Shown in pieces: positions 1 through 9,327 of a stretch of DNA of 64,000 nt. The notes under the pieces are model-generated. The model had not been told where the DNA came from. It saw nothing but the letters and a program-made list of their open reading frames with translations, and did not search any database. Positions within the stretch are counted from its first letter, which is position 1; the number at the start of each line of letters is the position of its first letter. Both the position numbers and the translations under genes were made by a program. The DNA is taken from NCBI RefSeq assembly GCF_000725805.1, contig NZ_JOFT01000012.1, forward strand, positions 358,687 through 422,686, in the 5' to 3' direction. This DNA comes from Streptomyces xanthophaeus (GTDB lineage: Bacteria > Actinomycetota > Actinomycetes > Streptomycetales > Streptomycetaceae).

Positions 1-222
1 GCGCCGTCGCGTCCAGGATGTCCTCCTCCGCCTCACCCGAGTCCAGGAAGCGGAAGGTGAAGAAGGGGCGGGCCGCCACGTCGTACGTGAGGTGCCCCTC
101 GGCGGTGAACTCCGCCCGCAGCATGTCGTGCTCGGCAGCCGCGGAGAGCAGCTCGGCCCGCTGGCCGGCGTCGAGCCCGTCGAAGGAACCACGGACGGTG
201 ATGCGGAAGATACGGGTACTCA
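1..222 (-). CDS. DUF6204 family protein, partial (C-terminus beyond the left edge)
   Basis: The ATG lies at 222 and reading runs off the left edge after 74 codons, so only the N-terminus is present. The visible protein begins MSTRIFRITVRGSFDGLDA and continues with FTAEGHLTYDVAARPFFTFR, a pattern I recognise from the small actinobacterial DUF6204 family. No signal peptide or membrane segment is visible. It is divergent from the von Willebrand A gene that starts at 361, so the 138-base gap between them should hold both promoters. Biochemical role is unknown for the family. Confidence 0.7.
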
Positions 223-360
223 TCCCGGCACCCTAGTTCGCCCCCTTCGTCCCCCGCACCGGAATTTCCCCGCAGCGCGCCCGCCGACGGCGCCGCACCC
301 CGAAAGCCGGTACCGGAACCCCGTTTTGGAATGCCGGACGATCCTCAATACGATCCGGCG

Positions 361-1638
361 ATGATCACTAGAAAACGGCTTGCGACCGGGGCGTGCGGCC
401 TGCTCGCCGCCCTGGCCGTCGGGCTCTTCCCGGCGAGCGCCACCGCCGCCGACGGACCGACGGCGAAGGAACCGCCCAAGGTCGACCTCGTCCTGGACGT
501 CAGCGGTTCCATGCGCGCCACCGACATCGACGGCCAGTCCCGGATGGTCGCGGCGAAGCAGGCCTTCAACGAGGTCATCGACGCGGTCCCCGACGAAGTG
601 CGCCTCGGCATACGCACCCTCGGCGCGGACTACCCGGGGGAGGACCGGGCGCTCGGCTGCAAGGACACCAAACAGCTCTACCCCGTCGGCCCGTTGAACC
701 GGACCGAGGCCAAGACGGCCGTCGCCACCCTCGCCCCCACCGGCTGGACGCCGATCGGACCGGCCCTGCTCGCCGCGGCCCAGGACCTCGAAGGCGGTGA
801 CGCGACCAAACGGATCGTGCTCATCACCGACGGCGAGGACACCTGCGCCCCCCTCGACCCGTGCGAAGTGGCCCGCGACATCGCCGCCAAGGGCATCCAC
901 CTCGTCATCGACACCCTCGGCCTGGTCCCCGACGCCAAGACGCGCGCCCAGCTGACCTGCATCGCCGAGGCCACCGGCGGCACCTACACCTCGGTGCAGC
1001 ACACCGCAGAACTCTCCGGCAGGGTCAAACAGCTCGTGGACCGCGCGGCCGACCCGGTCGTCAACCCGGTCGCCACCGAGGGCGCCGCGCAGTGCGCGAA
1101 CGCCCCGCAGCTGAAGCCCGGCCTCTACAGCGACCGCGAGACCTTCGGCGAGCACCGCTGGTACCGCGTCGACGTCCGCCCCGGCCAGGAGCTGCGCGCA
1201 TCGGTGAGCATCGCCGCCGACCGCGCCGTCAACAACGACTACGGCGTCCTGCTGCGCGCCACCACCGTCCACGGCCGCGAGATCGTCCGCGGCGCCGAGG
1301 CGGGCAACGGGCGCACCGACGTCATCTCGACCGGTCTGCGCTACCCCAAGGCCGAAGCCGACGGCGGGGACGAGGACGCCGAGAAGACCGCCGAGACCGT
1401 CTGCATCCAGGTCAGCAACTCCTTCTCCGCCCCCGCGTCCGTCAAGACCGCCCCGGGCATGCCCCTGGAGCTGACCGTCGAGCTGGTGGACGGACCCGAC
1501 GAGGCCTCCGACGCGGCCGCCTTCGGGCTCGGACGCGGCTGGTGGCTGCTGGCCGCCCTCGCCCTCGCCGGCCTGGCGGCCGGACTGGTGTGGGGCTGGA
1601 TCTCGCGCTGGCGCGTCTCCGTCTGGAGGACCAACTGA
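361..1638 (+). CDS. Secreted, membrane-anchored von Willebrand factor A domain protein
   Basis: The 425-residue protein starts with a Sec signal (KR, then a hydrophobic stretch ending near ATAADG). A vWA domain follows at about residues 38-225, with the metal-site motif DVSGS near residue 43 and a later VLITDGEDTC segment. After a beta-rich region it ends with one C-terminal membrane helix (about residues 395-415, WWLLAALALAGLAAGLVWGW) and a short basic tail. It is therefore probably an extracytoplasmic domain held at the membrane. I chose ATG 361 because it puts the signal peptide at the N-terminus; an in-frame ATG at 331 would add ten unlikely residues. Its stop overlaps the next gene's ATG, implying joint function. 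Ligand unknown. Confidence 0.8.
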   Translation: MITRKRLATGACGLLAALAVGLFPASATAADGPTAKEPPKVDLVLDVSGSMRATDIDGQSRMVAAKQAFNEVIDAVPDEVRLGIRTLGADYPGEDRALGCKDTKQLYPVGPLNRTEAKTAVATLAPTGWTPIGPALLAAAQDLEGGDATKRIVLITDGEDTCAPLDPCEVARDIAAKGIHLVIDTLGLVPDAKTRAQLTCIAEATGGTYTSVQHTAELSGRVKQLVDRAADPVVNPVATEGAAQCANAPQLKPGLYSDRETFGEHRWYRVDVRPGQELRASVSIAADRAVNNDYGVLLRATTVHGREIVRGAEAGNGRTDVISTGLRYPKAEADGGDEDAEKTAETVCIQVSNSFSAPASVKTAPGMPLELTVELVDGPDEASDAAAFGLGRGWWLLAALALAGLAAGLVWGWISRWRVSVWRTN

Positions 1639-2462
1639 TGCGTACCGTACGCGTACTGAGCGCCGCCCTGCTGGCCGGAGCCGCCGCCCTCGCGGCGCTG
1701 GGCACGGCCGCGGGAACGGCAACGGCCGCCACCCCGTCGGCGAGCCCGAGCCCGGCCACGAGCCCCGCCAAGGGCGCGGCACCCGGAAAGGGTGACGCCG
1801 CCCCGACCGAGGCGGGCACCAGCTTCCGCACCGCCACACCGCTGCGCCCGGGCCAGCAGGCCACCGCAGGGGCGTCCACCGGCGACTACCTCTACTGGGT
1901 CCTGCCCGTCGACGCGCAGCAGCGCGTCACGGTGAAGGCCACGGTCACCCTCCCCGATTCGGCCTCCCGGCACGGCGCCTCGACCTGGCAGCTGGAGGTG
2001 TACGACGGGCTGCGCCGCCGCCAGGCGTGCACCTACGGCATGCAGGCCCGCGCGGTGGCCAAGGAAGCGGCGTCGGCCGAACTGTCCTGCACCCTGCGCA
2101 CGGTCCGGGCGGGGGCCGAGCCCTGGGCCAACGACCCGCTGCCGGGCAGCTACTACGTACGGCTGACCGTCCTCGACCTGCCGGACGAGGACCTGGGCCT
2201 GCCCGTACGCGCTGCCGTCGAGGCCACCGTGTCGGAGAGCGGCGGCGCCTACGCGGTGGACGGCGCCCTCGCCGCGCCGCTGGTCCCCGCCACCGTCACG
2301 GGACCGCTGAGCGAGCCGGAGGACGGCTGGTCCGGCGGCTGGTGGTCCGACCGGTGGCTGTGGACCGCGGCCGGCGGAGTCCTCGCCGCCCTCGCGGGCA
2401 TCCTGGGGTACTCCCTCACACGCGGCTCGGGCCGCCCGTCACGGGTACCGCCCGGCGCCTGA
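1638..2462 (+). CDS. Secreted membrane-anchored protein coupled to the vWA protein
   Basis: The ATG at 1638 shares one base with the stop of the vWA gene, so translation is probably coupled. The 274-residue product has a cleavable signal (residues about 1-30, ending ATAATP) and a Ser/Pro/Ala linker. A beta-rich domain resembling pre-peptidase C-terminal or jelly-roll modules follows (TATPLRPGQQATAGASTGDY). A single C-terminal membrane helix lies at about residues 245-263. Two cysteines (RRQACTYG and ELSCTLR) may form a disulfide. Topology matches the upstream protein, so the pair may form an envelope complex. No catalytic motif was seen and the function is unknown. A strong terminator follows. 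Confidence 0.7.
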   Translation: MRTVRVLSAALLAGAAALAALGTAAGTATAATPSASPSPATSPAKGAAPGKGDAAPTEAGTSFRTATPLRPGQQATAGASTGDYLYWVLPVDAQQRVTVKATVTLPDSASRHGASTWQLEVYDGLRRRQACTYGMQARAVAKEAASAELSCTLRTVRAGAEPWANDPLPGSYYVRLTVLDLPDEDLGLPVRAAVEATVSESGGAYAVDGALAAPLVPATVTGPLSEPEDGWSGGWWSDRWLWTAAGGVLAALAGILGYSLTRGSGRPSRVPPGA

Positions 2463-2480
2463 CGGCACTGCGAGCAGGCC

Positions 2481-2524
2481 GGGCGGCCGCGTCCCGGGGG
2501 CAGAACCCCGGGACGCGGCCGCCC
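2481..2524 (+). terminator. Intrinsic terminator after the vWA operon
   Basis: A perfect 19-bp inverted repeat (2481-2499 with 2506-2524) encloses a 6-base loop, 18 bases after the stop of the preceding gene. There is no U-tract, as is usual in Streptomyces. Confidence 0.85.
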
Positions 2525-2567
2525 GCACCCATGGACGCGCAAGTCACCGCGAAAGGCGGGTCCGACC

Positions 2568-3164
2568 GTGATCGACCGCAACACTTACCTGCACGTACGC
2601 TCCCGCAGCGTAACCGTCTTCGACCTCGATGCACGCCTGCCCGAACAGGTCTTCCGGGAGATCGCGGGGGACTCCCTCTTCCACGACTACGACTCCGTCC
2701 TCGCCCCGGAATTCTGGCCGGCGCTCAGCGCGCTGGCCCGGTCCCACGGAGACGAACACGTCGAGCTGCTCGTGCTCCGACCGGACTGCGAAGCGTTCTA
2801 CCTGCCGGAGAGCGGGACGTACCCGGCGCTCTCGCTGTCCGTGGACGCCGGTCCGGACGACTACTGGGCGGCCATCGGCGACGTGCCGCTCGCCGATTCC
2901 TGGAAGTCCCTCGCGGTCTCCGCGGACGTCATCGCGCTGACCGGACCTTCCCGGCGATGGGGGTGCTGGGGCGAAAGGGATCCCGAGGTCGCCGTCTTCC
3001 GGGGATTTCCCGATGCGGCCGCCCGGGAGGCATGGCGCTCCGCGTTCGGGCTCCTGGACGTGGCGCAGGCGCTGCGCTCCTGCCTCGGGCCGGCCTACTG
3101 GAAGACCGGGGTCCCGGACGCCTACGCCGCAGCCCTGACCGCCCACTACGGTCCGATCGCCTGA
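2568..3164 (+). CDS. Hypothetical cytoplasmic protein
   Basis: I do not recognise this 198-residue protein. It has no signal peptide or membrane helix, is acidic and rich in Trp/Tyr (for example DDYWAAIGDVPLADSWKS), and reads as a compact soluble alpha/beta protein. The ATG at 2568 directly follows a GTG, and a purine-rich tract (GAAAGGCGGG) lies 11-20 bases upstream as a ribosome site. It stands alone between a strong terminator and the iron-permease-like gene. Codon use is typical of the window, supporting a real gene. Confidence 0.65.
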   Translation: MIDRNTYLHVRSRSVTVFDLDARLPEQVFREIAGDSLFHDYDSVLAPEFWPALSALARSHGDEHVELLVLRPDCEAFYLPESGTYPALSLSVDAGPDDYWAAIGDVPLADSWKSLAVSADVIALTGPSRRWGCWGERDPEVAVFRGFPDAAAREAWRSAFGLLDVAQALRSCLGPAYWKTGVPDAYAAALTAHYGPIA

Positions 3165-3247
3165 GAACGTTCGCCCTCCTGCGGCGAAACCGGTGAAAGC
3201 AGTGGTCCGGCGGTGTGCCGCGGCTCCGTTGCGGGCAGGCGCGGAGC

Positions 3248-3625
3248 ATGAAAACCCAGCATCCCGCGAAGAAGAACGCGGAAGGGGAGGTCGGCCCGTT
3301 CGAGAGACTCGCCGAGCACGCCTCCAATCTGACGAGCTCCGTCTCCTTCGCCGTGTTCTGCGTCCTCCTGGTGGTGGGTTTCGTCGCCGTCCACCTGGCC
3401 CACCTGCCGATGGAGTGGCAGCACCTCGCGGGCGACGCGATGGCCGCGGTCTCCTTGCTCCTGCTGGCCCTGCTGAAGAACTCCGAGCGCCGCGCCGAGC
3501 ACGCGATCCAGCGCAAGCTCGACGCCATCGCGGGGGCGCTCCTGGAACAGATGGAGGGCACCGGCGAGCTGGGCCCGGCCCAGAAGGACCTGAAGAAGGC
3601 CATCCGGATGGAGGAGCGCCAGTAG
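3248..3625 (+). CDS. Low-affinity iron permease family membrane protein
   Basis: The 125-residue product has two membrane helices (about residues 31-50, FAVFCVLLVVGFVAV, and 62-80, GDAMAAVSLLLLALL). A charged helix carrying NSERRAEHAIQRKLD follows, the arrangement of the bacterial low-affinity iron permease (Fet4-like half) family. Family members are often encoded as short two-helix proteins, and iron transport itself is poorly proven for them. I used ATG 3248; an upstream in-frame ATG at 3215 would add a basic, unlikely leader. It converges with the D,D-carboxypeptidase gene across a bidirectional terminator. Confidence 0.75.
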   Translation: MKTQHPAKKNAEGEVGPFERLAEHASNLTSSVSFAVFCVLLVVGFVAVHLAHLPMEWQHLAGDAMAAVSLLLLALLKNSERRAEHAIQRKLDAIAGALLEQMEGTGELGPAQKDLKKAIRMEERQ

Positions 3626-3631
3626 CCGCCG

Positions 3632-3675
3632 CCCTGCGGGACGCGGCGCGCACCGGCGCGCCGCGTCCCGCAGGG
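3632..3675. terminator. Bidirectional terminator between convergent genes
   Basis: A perfect 20-bp stem (3632-3651 with 3656-3675) with a 4-base loop lies between the iron-permease-like gene and the convergent carboxypeptidase gene, so it can serve both strands. Confidence 0.85.
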
Positions 3676-3694
3676 GGACGGCCCGGTCACAGCA

Positions 3695-5983
3695 CTAGCG
3701 CAGGCGGGTGATCCGCGTACCGAAGGAGGGCTCGGCCAGCTCGCCCCGGACCGCGACGGGCACGCTCTTCGCGCCCTCCCCCTCCCCGACGGTGAGGACG
3801 CCGACCTCGGTGCCGGCCTTCGCGCTGTGCGGGGTCGACGAGCCCCCCGCGCTCAGGGTGAGCTTCAGTTGCTGACCCGGTACGCCGATCACGTTCAGGT
3901 CCTTGGTGGCGACCAGAGGGGTGCGGCCGCCGAGGCCGTCGTCCACGTGACCCACGGTCTGGCCCTGGCGGACGACCGGGGCGGAGGCGAGCGCCCCCCG
4001 CACCGCCTCGATGATCTTCTTGCTGTTCGTCTTCACCAGGCGCAGGCTGTTCTCCGCGTTGAGGTCCGGGCCGTCCACCCGCTGCTCCATGAGCGTGCCC
4101 AGGATCAGGGGGGTCTCGTCGCCGACCGACTTGTACGCCGCCCACATCAGGGCGCCGCCCGCGGGCGTGCTCGAACCGGTCTTGATGCCCCGGATGCTCA
4201 GGCCGTTGACCGTGAGCAGGTCGTTGTTGTTGGTGAGCTGCTTGGACAGCCCCTTGATCTCGGCGCTGGGGAGGGCGACGACCGCGCGGAAGGCCTCGTC
4301 CTTCATGACGGCCTCGGCCAGCTTCAGCTGGTCGGTGGCGGTGCTGACGGTTCCCGCGTCCAGCCCGCTGGGATCCGTGTACGTGGTGCTCGTCATGCCG
4401 AGTTCCCGGGCGGCGGCGTTCATCTTCTCGACGAAGGCGGCTTCCGAGTCGGTGCCGGTGTCCCAGCGCGCCAGCAGCCGGGCGACGTTGTTGCCCGACG
4501 GGATCATGAGCATCTTCAGCATGTCCTGCTGGCTGAACTTCGTCCCGGCGACGAGGTTCTCGATCCGGGACTCGTTCTCGGAGGTGCCGTCCGCCACGGT
4601 CTTCGCGTCGATCTCGATCTGCGGGCCGGCCTCGCCCTTGCGCAGCGGGTGGCCCTTGAGGACGACGTAGGCCGTCATCACCTTGGCGACGCTCGCCGTG
4701 GGTACGGGCTTCTGCTCGCCGAAGGTGCCGATGTCGCCGGAGCCGGGGATGCGGACGGCGCCCTGGCCCTTGGCGGGCCACGGTACGGAGAACTGCCCGT
4801 CGAGGGTGTGCGTCGGCTCGGCCTGGACGAGCTGCGGGGAGGGCAGGGGCCGCAGCAGTTGGGCGCCGGTGACGGCGCCGGCGAGGAGCAGCAGGATCGG
4901 GGTCCACACCTTGACGCGGCGCACCACGGTCCGGCGCGGGGTCTCCGGCGGCGGCGCGGTGTTGGTGAGCTCGGCGAGCAGGTCCAGCGGGGGCAGCGGG
5001 GCCTCGCGGGTGGGCTCGACGACCTCGGCCGGGGCCGGCCGGGGGGCCGGCCGGGGGGCCGCCGGAGCGGGTACCGGAGCCGCTGCCGGTGCGGCCGGCC
5101 CGGCCGGGGCGTCCAGGTCCTTGAGCGCCACGAACCGGCTGGTCCGCTCGGCCTCGCTCTCGGCCACTTGCGCGCCCGCGGTCTTGCCTTCGTTCTCCGG
5201 CTCAGGCTCGGACTCGGACTCAGGCTCGGACTCAGGCTCGGACTCGGACTCGGACTCGGACTCGTTCTCGGGTACGGGTTCGCTACCTTCTTTCCGCGCC
5301 CAGGACGGCACCCTCCGCGGGGCTTCTGGAGCGGCCTCCCGCTCGGGTTCGTCCTCGACGCCTGCCGCGGCGCCGTCGTCGGAGTCGGGCTCCGCCCCGG
5401 CAGTTGCGTCGGGGTCGCCTGCTGCGGGCTCCTCGGAGGCCACGGCCGTGTCCTCGGCAGCGGTTTCCCGGCCGTCCTCGGCGGCCTCGTCGGTCCCGGC
5501 CTTCTCGACGGGTTCGGCGGCCTCGACGGGTTCGGCGGCCTCGGCGGCCTCGACGGGTTCGGCGGCCTCGTCGGTCTCGTGCTCCGGCTCGGCGTCCTGG
5601 GCGGCCTCGTCGTCGGGGTCGGCCTCGGTCTCTTCGACGGCCTCGTCCGTCTCGGGTGCCTCGTCGGCCTCGGCGGGGAGTTCGGCCTCAGGGGTGTCGT
5701 CCTCGGCGGGTGCGGCCGGGTCCTCTGCCGCGGGCTCGTCCTCGGGCCGGGCGGTGTCCTCGGCAGCGGGTTCCTGAGCGGTGTCGGCCGCGGTGTCCGC
5801 CGTCGGGGCCTGCGGATCCGACGCGTCGGGTTCCCCGCCGGGTGCCGAAGTCCGGGTTCCGGGGGCGTCCGGAGCACCGGCCGGGGTGCTCGTGTCCTCC
5901 GTACCGGGTTCCGTTGCCGGGACCTCGGTTCCTTCTGCGTCCGGAGTGTCCGGGGAACCGCCCGCCACCGTTACCGCCTTCAT
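3695..5983 (-). CDS. D-alanyl-D-alanine carboxypeptidase (S11, PBP5-type) with a long acidic N-terminal arm
   Basis: This low-molecular-mass penicillin-binding protein should trim the terminal D-Ala from peptidoglycan stem peptides outside the membrane. Of 762 residues, the first ~355 are a cytoplasmic, disordered region very rich in Glu, Asp, Pro and Ala, with EAAEPVE and SESE/EPESE repeats. A membrane helix follows at about 356-375 (TPILLLLAGAVTGAQLL). The catalytic domain shows the three active-site motifs: SVAK (SxxK), SGN (in IPSGNNVARLLA) and KTG (in IKTGSSTPAGG). A C-terminal beta domain resembles PBP5 domain 2. Start at ATG 5983 (MKAVTVAGG); upstream in-frame extension lacks coding character. 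The catalytic domain alone is of usual family length; the arm doubles the protein. Confidence 0.88.
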   Translation of the reverse strand: MKAVTVAGGSPDTPDAEGTEVPATEPGTEDTSTPAGAPDAPGTRTSAPGGEPDASDPQAPTADTAADTAQEPAAEDTARPEDEPAAEDPAAPAEDDTPEAELPAEADEAPETDEAVEETEADPDDEAAQDAEPEHETDEAAEPVEAAEAAEPVEAAEPVEKAGTDEAAEDGRETAAEDTAVASEEPAAGDPDATAGAEPDSDDGAAAGVEDEPEREAAPEAPRRVPSWARKEGSEPVPENESESESESEPESEPESESEPEPENEGKTAGAQVAESEAERTSRFVALKDLDAPAGPAAPAAAPVPAPAAPRPAPRPAPAEVVEPTREAPLPPLDLLAELTNTAPPPETPRRTVVRRVKVWTPILLLLAGAVTGAQLLRPLPSPQLVQAEPTHTLDGQFSVPWPAKGQGAVRIPGSGDIGTFGEQKPVPTASVAKVMTAYVVLKGHPLRKGEAGPQIEIDAKTVADGTSENESRIENLVAGTKFSQQDMLKMLMIPSGNNVARLLARWDTGTDSEAAFVEKMNAAARELGMTSTTYTDPSGLDAGTVSTATDQLKLAEAVMKDEAFRAVVALPSAEIKGLSKQLTNNNDLLTVNGLSIRGIKTGSSTPAGGALMWAAYKSVGDETPLILGTLMEQRVDGPDLNAENSLRLVKTNSKKIIEAVRGALASAPVVRQGQTVGHVDDGLGGRTPLVATKDLNVIGVPGQQLKLTLSAGGSSTPHSAKAGTEVGVLTVGEGEGAKSVPVAVRGELAEPSFGTRITRLR

Positions 5984-6189
5984 CACTGCCCCGCCTTGCC
6001 GCTCACCCCCGGCAGCCGCCGCCCGCACCGCTCCCGCGGTGGCCGGCGGCCCGCCGGTTCTTGCCGATACCGTCCGGCGAGGCCCCCGCAGGAGCCTCGC
6101 CGACGTGCTAGATGCCGGCCGGGCACGGTCCGTTCCAGGAGCCGGATCTTGTGACCGTTCGGTCATACTCGCGCCCGCGCCCGGCCGTC

Positions 6190-9072
6190 CTACGCGGCGT
6201 ACGCCTCCAGTTCGGACAGCTGCCCCGCGGGCCAACCGGCGTTGGCGGTGAAGGTCAGCCGCAGGTACCGGGCCGTGGCCGCGGGCAGCGGGACGGTGAC
6301 GGTGTTGCTCCCCTCGGTGAACACGTACGCGGCCGAGCCCTTCAGCGTCGACCAGGAAGCGCCGTCTGCCGATCCGAGGACCGACAGGGTCTGGGTGCGG
6401 GTGCCCCAGGACGCGGGGAGCTTCAGGACCAGGCGGCCGACGGTCCGTCCGGCTCCCAGGTCGATGGTGAGGGACTGCGGGAAGGCGCTGTTGGCGCTCT
6501 CCCAGTAGGTGCCGCCGTTGCCGTCGGTGACGTGCGAGGCGACGTAACCCTGGCTGTGGCCGGTGTCCGACGCGGTGCGCCCCAGGGCCAGATTGGTCCC
6601 GGCCGACGGCGTGGGGGTGGGCGTCGGCGTCGGCGGGGTCGTAGGGCTGCCGTCGGCGGCGTAGACCTCGAACTCCGAGACCTGTCCGGCCGCCCACCCG
6701 GTGTTGGCGGTGACGTGCAGGCGTACGTGGCGCGCCGAGGCGGCGTCGAAGGCCAGCGTCGCGCTGTTGCCCTTCGCGGGGTCGAAGGCGACGGCGCTGG
6801 AGGCCTTCAGCGGGGTCCAGGTGGAGCCGTCGGTGGAACCGAACACGGAGAGGGTCTGTGTCCTGGCCGCCCAGTCCGCGGACGGCGGCAGTTTCAGGGT
6901 GACCCTGCCGACGGCCTTCGCCTCGCCGAGGTCCACGGTCAGGGTCTGCGGGAAGGTGCCGCCGTTGCTCTCCCAGTAGGTCGACGCGTTGCCGTCCACG
7001 GCGTTCGCGGCGTTGTACGACTGGACGGAGGAGGAGGCGGTCGCGGGACGGCCCTGGGCCAGGTTGCCGTTCGGCGGTGTGGTCGGCGGGGTCGTCGGGG
7101 GTGTGGTGGGAGGAGTGGTGCCGCCGTCGGAGGGGACGCCGCCGTTCGTCCACACCGGGGCCGGCCACACGCCGGAGCAGGTCTGGCCGGTGTTCCAGCC
7201 GGAGTTGCCGCCTCCGTCGGTGATCTGGAGGCCGGTGCCGATGCAGTTGTGGACCGGGGTCGCGGCCTGCGCGATGTTCTTGGCGGTGACGTTGGTGAAC
7301 TTCATCGCGATGGCGGCCTGCGCCTGGATGGCGTACGTCCCTGCGCCGTCGATGTTGATGTTCGTGAAGCTGACTCCGCTGACGGCCCCCTCGATCGAGT
7401 GGATCGCGGCGTACGAGGAGTCCAGGACGTCGGTGTCGGAGATGTTGATCGCCGCGCCCTGTACCGGTTCGTTGAGGCCGGAGAACCAGATCGCGCCGAC
7501 GCCGAAGTTCCAGTTGAAGTCGCTGTTGCCGGCCCGGATCAGGGTGTTGCGGGCGGCGGTGATGGTGCCCGCCACCGCGGTGCCCTTGCCGGAGGTGACA
7601 CCGGGGTAGCGGTTCGCGATGTGCAGTCCGCCGCCGTTGCTGACGGTGTCGGACATGACGTTGTCCGAGATCGTGAAGTCCTTGCCGCCGTAGGTGACGA
7701 TGTTGTTGGCCAGGATCGGCAGGACGACCGTGTTGTGGTCGAAGCTGATGTTGACGTTCGGCTTGTCCTGGGGCCAGGAGGCCAGGCCGTCGTCACCCGC
7801 GTTGCGCACGAACGTGTTGGTGACGCGAGAATTCGTGACACCCGTGTGGAAGTTCACGCCGTCGGCCGTCATGTCGAGGAAACGGCTGTTCTTGATCGTG
7901 AAGCGGTCCATGGGGCCGTCCATCCAGGCGGCGACCTTCACGTGCTGGATCCACAGGTTGTCCACGGTGGAGTCGGACATGGCGCCGCCGATGGCGTTGA
8001 CCTGGTCGTCGTCGATCCGCTCGCGGATGTCGCCGATGATCGCGAAGTCCTTCAGGGTGACGTTCCTGCTGGGGCCGTTCGCTTCGTGCGGACGCACCGG
8101 GCCGGTGTAGCCGCCACCGGGGACGTACTTGCCGTAGAACCCGGCCGCACGGCTGCGGTTCACCGGGTCGCGCCCGCCGAACACGGTGTACCAGGGGCCC
8201 GCGCCCTGGACGGTCACGCCGTCCACGACGACGTGGTCGTGGAGGGTGTAGTTGCCCGCCGGGACGAAGACGGTCCTGCCCTGGGTGCGGCCGGCATCGA
8301 CCGCGGCCTGCATCCGCGCGGTGGAGTCGGTGGCCCCGGTGGGGTCGGCGCCGAAGTCCGCGACGGCGTCGAGCGCCCCCGCCGGCTTGGTGCCCGCGGC
8401 GGCGACCAGCTCGAAGTCGGCCAGGTCGACGGTGAAGGTCGGGGACTGCGCCGTCGAGGTCACCTGCACCCGGATCCTGGTGCCCGCCGGGTAGGTGGCG
8501 CCCAGCAGGGTGCGGGACTCGTCGTAGAAGTGGTGGGGGTTGGTGTCGCCCGGGTTGTTGTTGAAGGGGTAGCCGCCGTAGTACCAGCTGTACTTGGAGG
8601 TCACCGGCAGGGTCCGGACCGACCGGCCGTCGGCCTGCACGTCCAGGGCCGCGTCGCGGCCCTTCCCGTCGGCGGTGTCCGGGAGGCTGTAGCGCAGGGA
8701 CATCGCGTTGGCGGGCTCGGTGAGGGTGAACTCCACGTACTGGCCCGCGGCGTTCAGGGTCACCGCCTGCCGTCCGGAAGCTTCCGAGGGGAGGTGGCCG
8801 TAGTACCGGTCAGGGCCTATGAGGGTGCCGTTGGTGTGCGCGTACTCCGCCTCCAGCTCGGTGAACGGCACCTGCGCGCCGCGGCCCGGTATGCCGACGG
8901 GTGAAGGGGCGGGCACGCCCGCGGCGTGCGCCTCGGGGGCGCTGCCGAAGGTGAGCGCCGTCAGGGCCGCGGTCGCGGTCAAGGAAAGGGCGAGGAAGAC
9001 GGCGGCGCCCCGCCGTCTGATCCTGCGGACGGGGTCGGGGCTCGGGGCGTGACGGGGCGGCAGATGATTCAC
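6190..9072 (-). CDS. Secreted GH87-like alpha-1,3-glucanase/mycodextranase with two discoidin domains
   Basis: The 960-residue protein has a signal peptide (RRIRRRG, then a hydrophobic core ending AHAAG near 49), an N-terminal beta-sandwich carbohydrate module (about 55-190), and a right-handed beta-helix catalytic domain (about 200-610). A Pro/Thr linker and two F5/8 type C (discoidin) modules follow (about 665-800 and 825-960). In the beta helix, DGVNFHTG is followed 23 residues later by GDDG. This is the same spacing as the three catalytic aspartates I recall for GH87 (Asp1045, 1068 and 1069 of Agl-FH1). Substrate is probably fungal or bacterial alpha-1,3-glucan. Start is GTG 9072 with AAGGA 12 bases upstream. 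Monocistronic. Confidence 0.82.
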   Translation of the reverse strand: MNHLPPRHAPSPDPVRRIRRRGAAVFLALSLTATAALTALTFGSAPEAHAAGVPAPSPVGIPGRGAQVPFTELEAEYAHTNGTLIGPDRYYGHLPSEASGRQAVTLNAAGQYVEFTLTEPANAMSLRYSLPDTADGKGRDAALDVQADGRSVRTLPVTSKYSWYYGGYPFNNNPGDTNPHHFYDESRTLLGATYPAGTRIRVQVTSTAQSPTFTVDLADFELVAAAGTKPAGALDAVADFGADPTGATDSTARMQAAVDAGRTQGRTVFVPAGNYTLHDHVVVDGVTVQGAGPWYTVFGGRDPVNRSRAAGFYGKYVPGGGYTGPVRPHEANGPSRNVTLKDFAIIGDIRERIDDDQVNAIGGAMSDSTVDNLWIQHVKVAAWMDGPMDRFTIKNSRFLDMTADGVNFHTGVTNSRVTNTFVRNAGDDGLASWPQDKPNVNISFDHNTVVLPILANNIVTYGGKDFTISDNVMSDTVSNGGGLHIANRYPGVTSGKGTAVAGTITAARNTLIRAGNSDFNWNFGVGAIWFSGLNEPVQGAAINISDTDVLDSSYAAIHSIEGAVSGVSFTNINIDGAGTYAIQAQAAIAMKFTNVTAKNIAQAATPVHNCIGTGLQITDGGGNSGWNTGQTCSGVWPAPVWTNGGVPSDGGTTPPTTPPTTPPTTPPNGNLAQGRPATASSSVQSYNAANAVDGNASTYWESNGGTFPQTLTVDLGEAKAVGRVTLKLPPSADWAARTQTLSVFGSTDGSTWTPLKASSAVAFDPAKGNSATLAFDAASARHVRLHVTANTGWAAGQVSEFEVYAADGSPTTPPTPTPTPTPSAGTNLALGRTASDTGHSQGYVASHVTDGNGGTYWESANSAFPQSLTIDLGAGRTVGRLVLKLPASWGTRTQTLSVLGSADGASWSTLKGSAAYVFTEGSNTVTVPLPAATARYLRLTFTANAGWPAGQLSELEAYAA

Positions 9073-9327
9073 GGGGCACGCACGTCCTTGCGGCTCGATC
9101 GGCGGAGAGGTGCTCGGCTCAACGCAGGAGGCTACGACTCCGCCGGAAGGAAGTCTATGAACGCACGCAAGAAACCGACTGACATTCGCAATAAACCCGT
9201 CACACAGGGCGTGGAGGGGACGCTCCGGTGGAACGGCCGCATCCGCACGGTGCCCGCGAGCCGTCCGCGCCCGGCACGGACAGGCATGATGGGCCGCCGG
9301 ACGACAGAGCGAAACGAGGAGGCGGCC

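Noticed and set aside
5984..7168. N-terminal extension of the carboxypeptidase frame
   Set aside because: It overlaps the GH87-like gene in another frame and has no domain; a plausible start exists at 5983.
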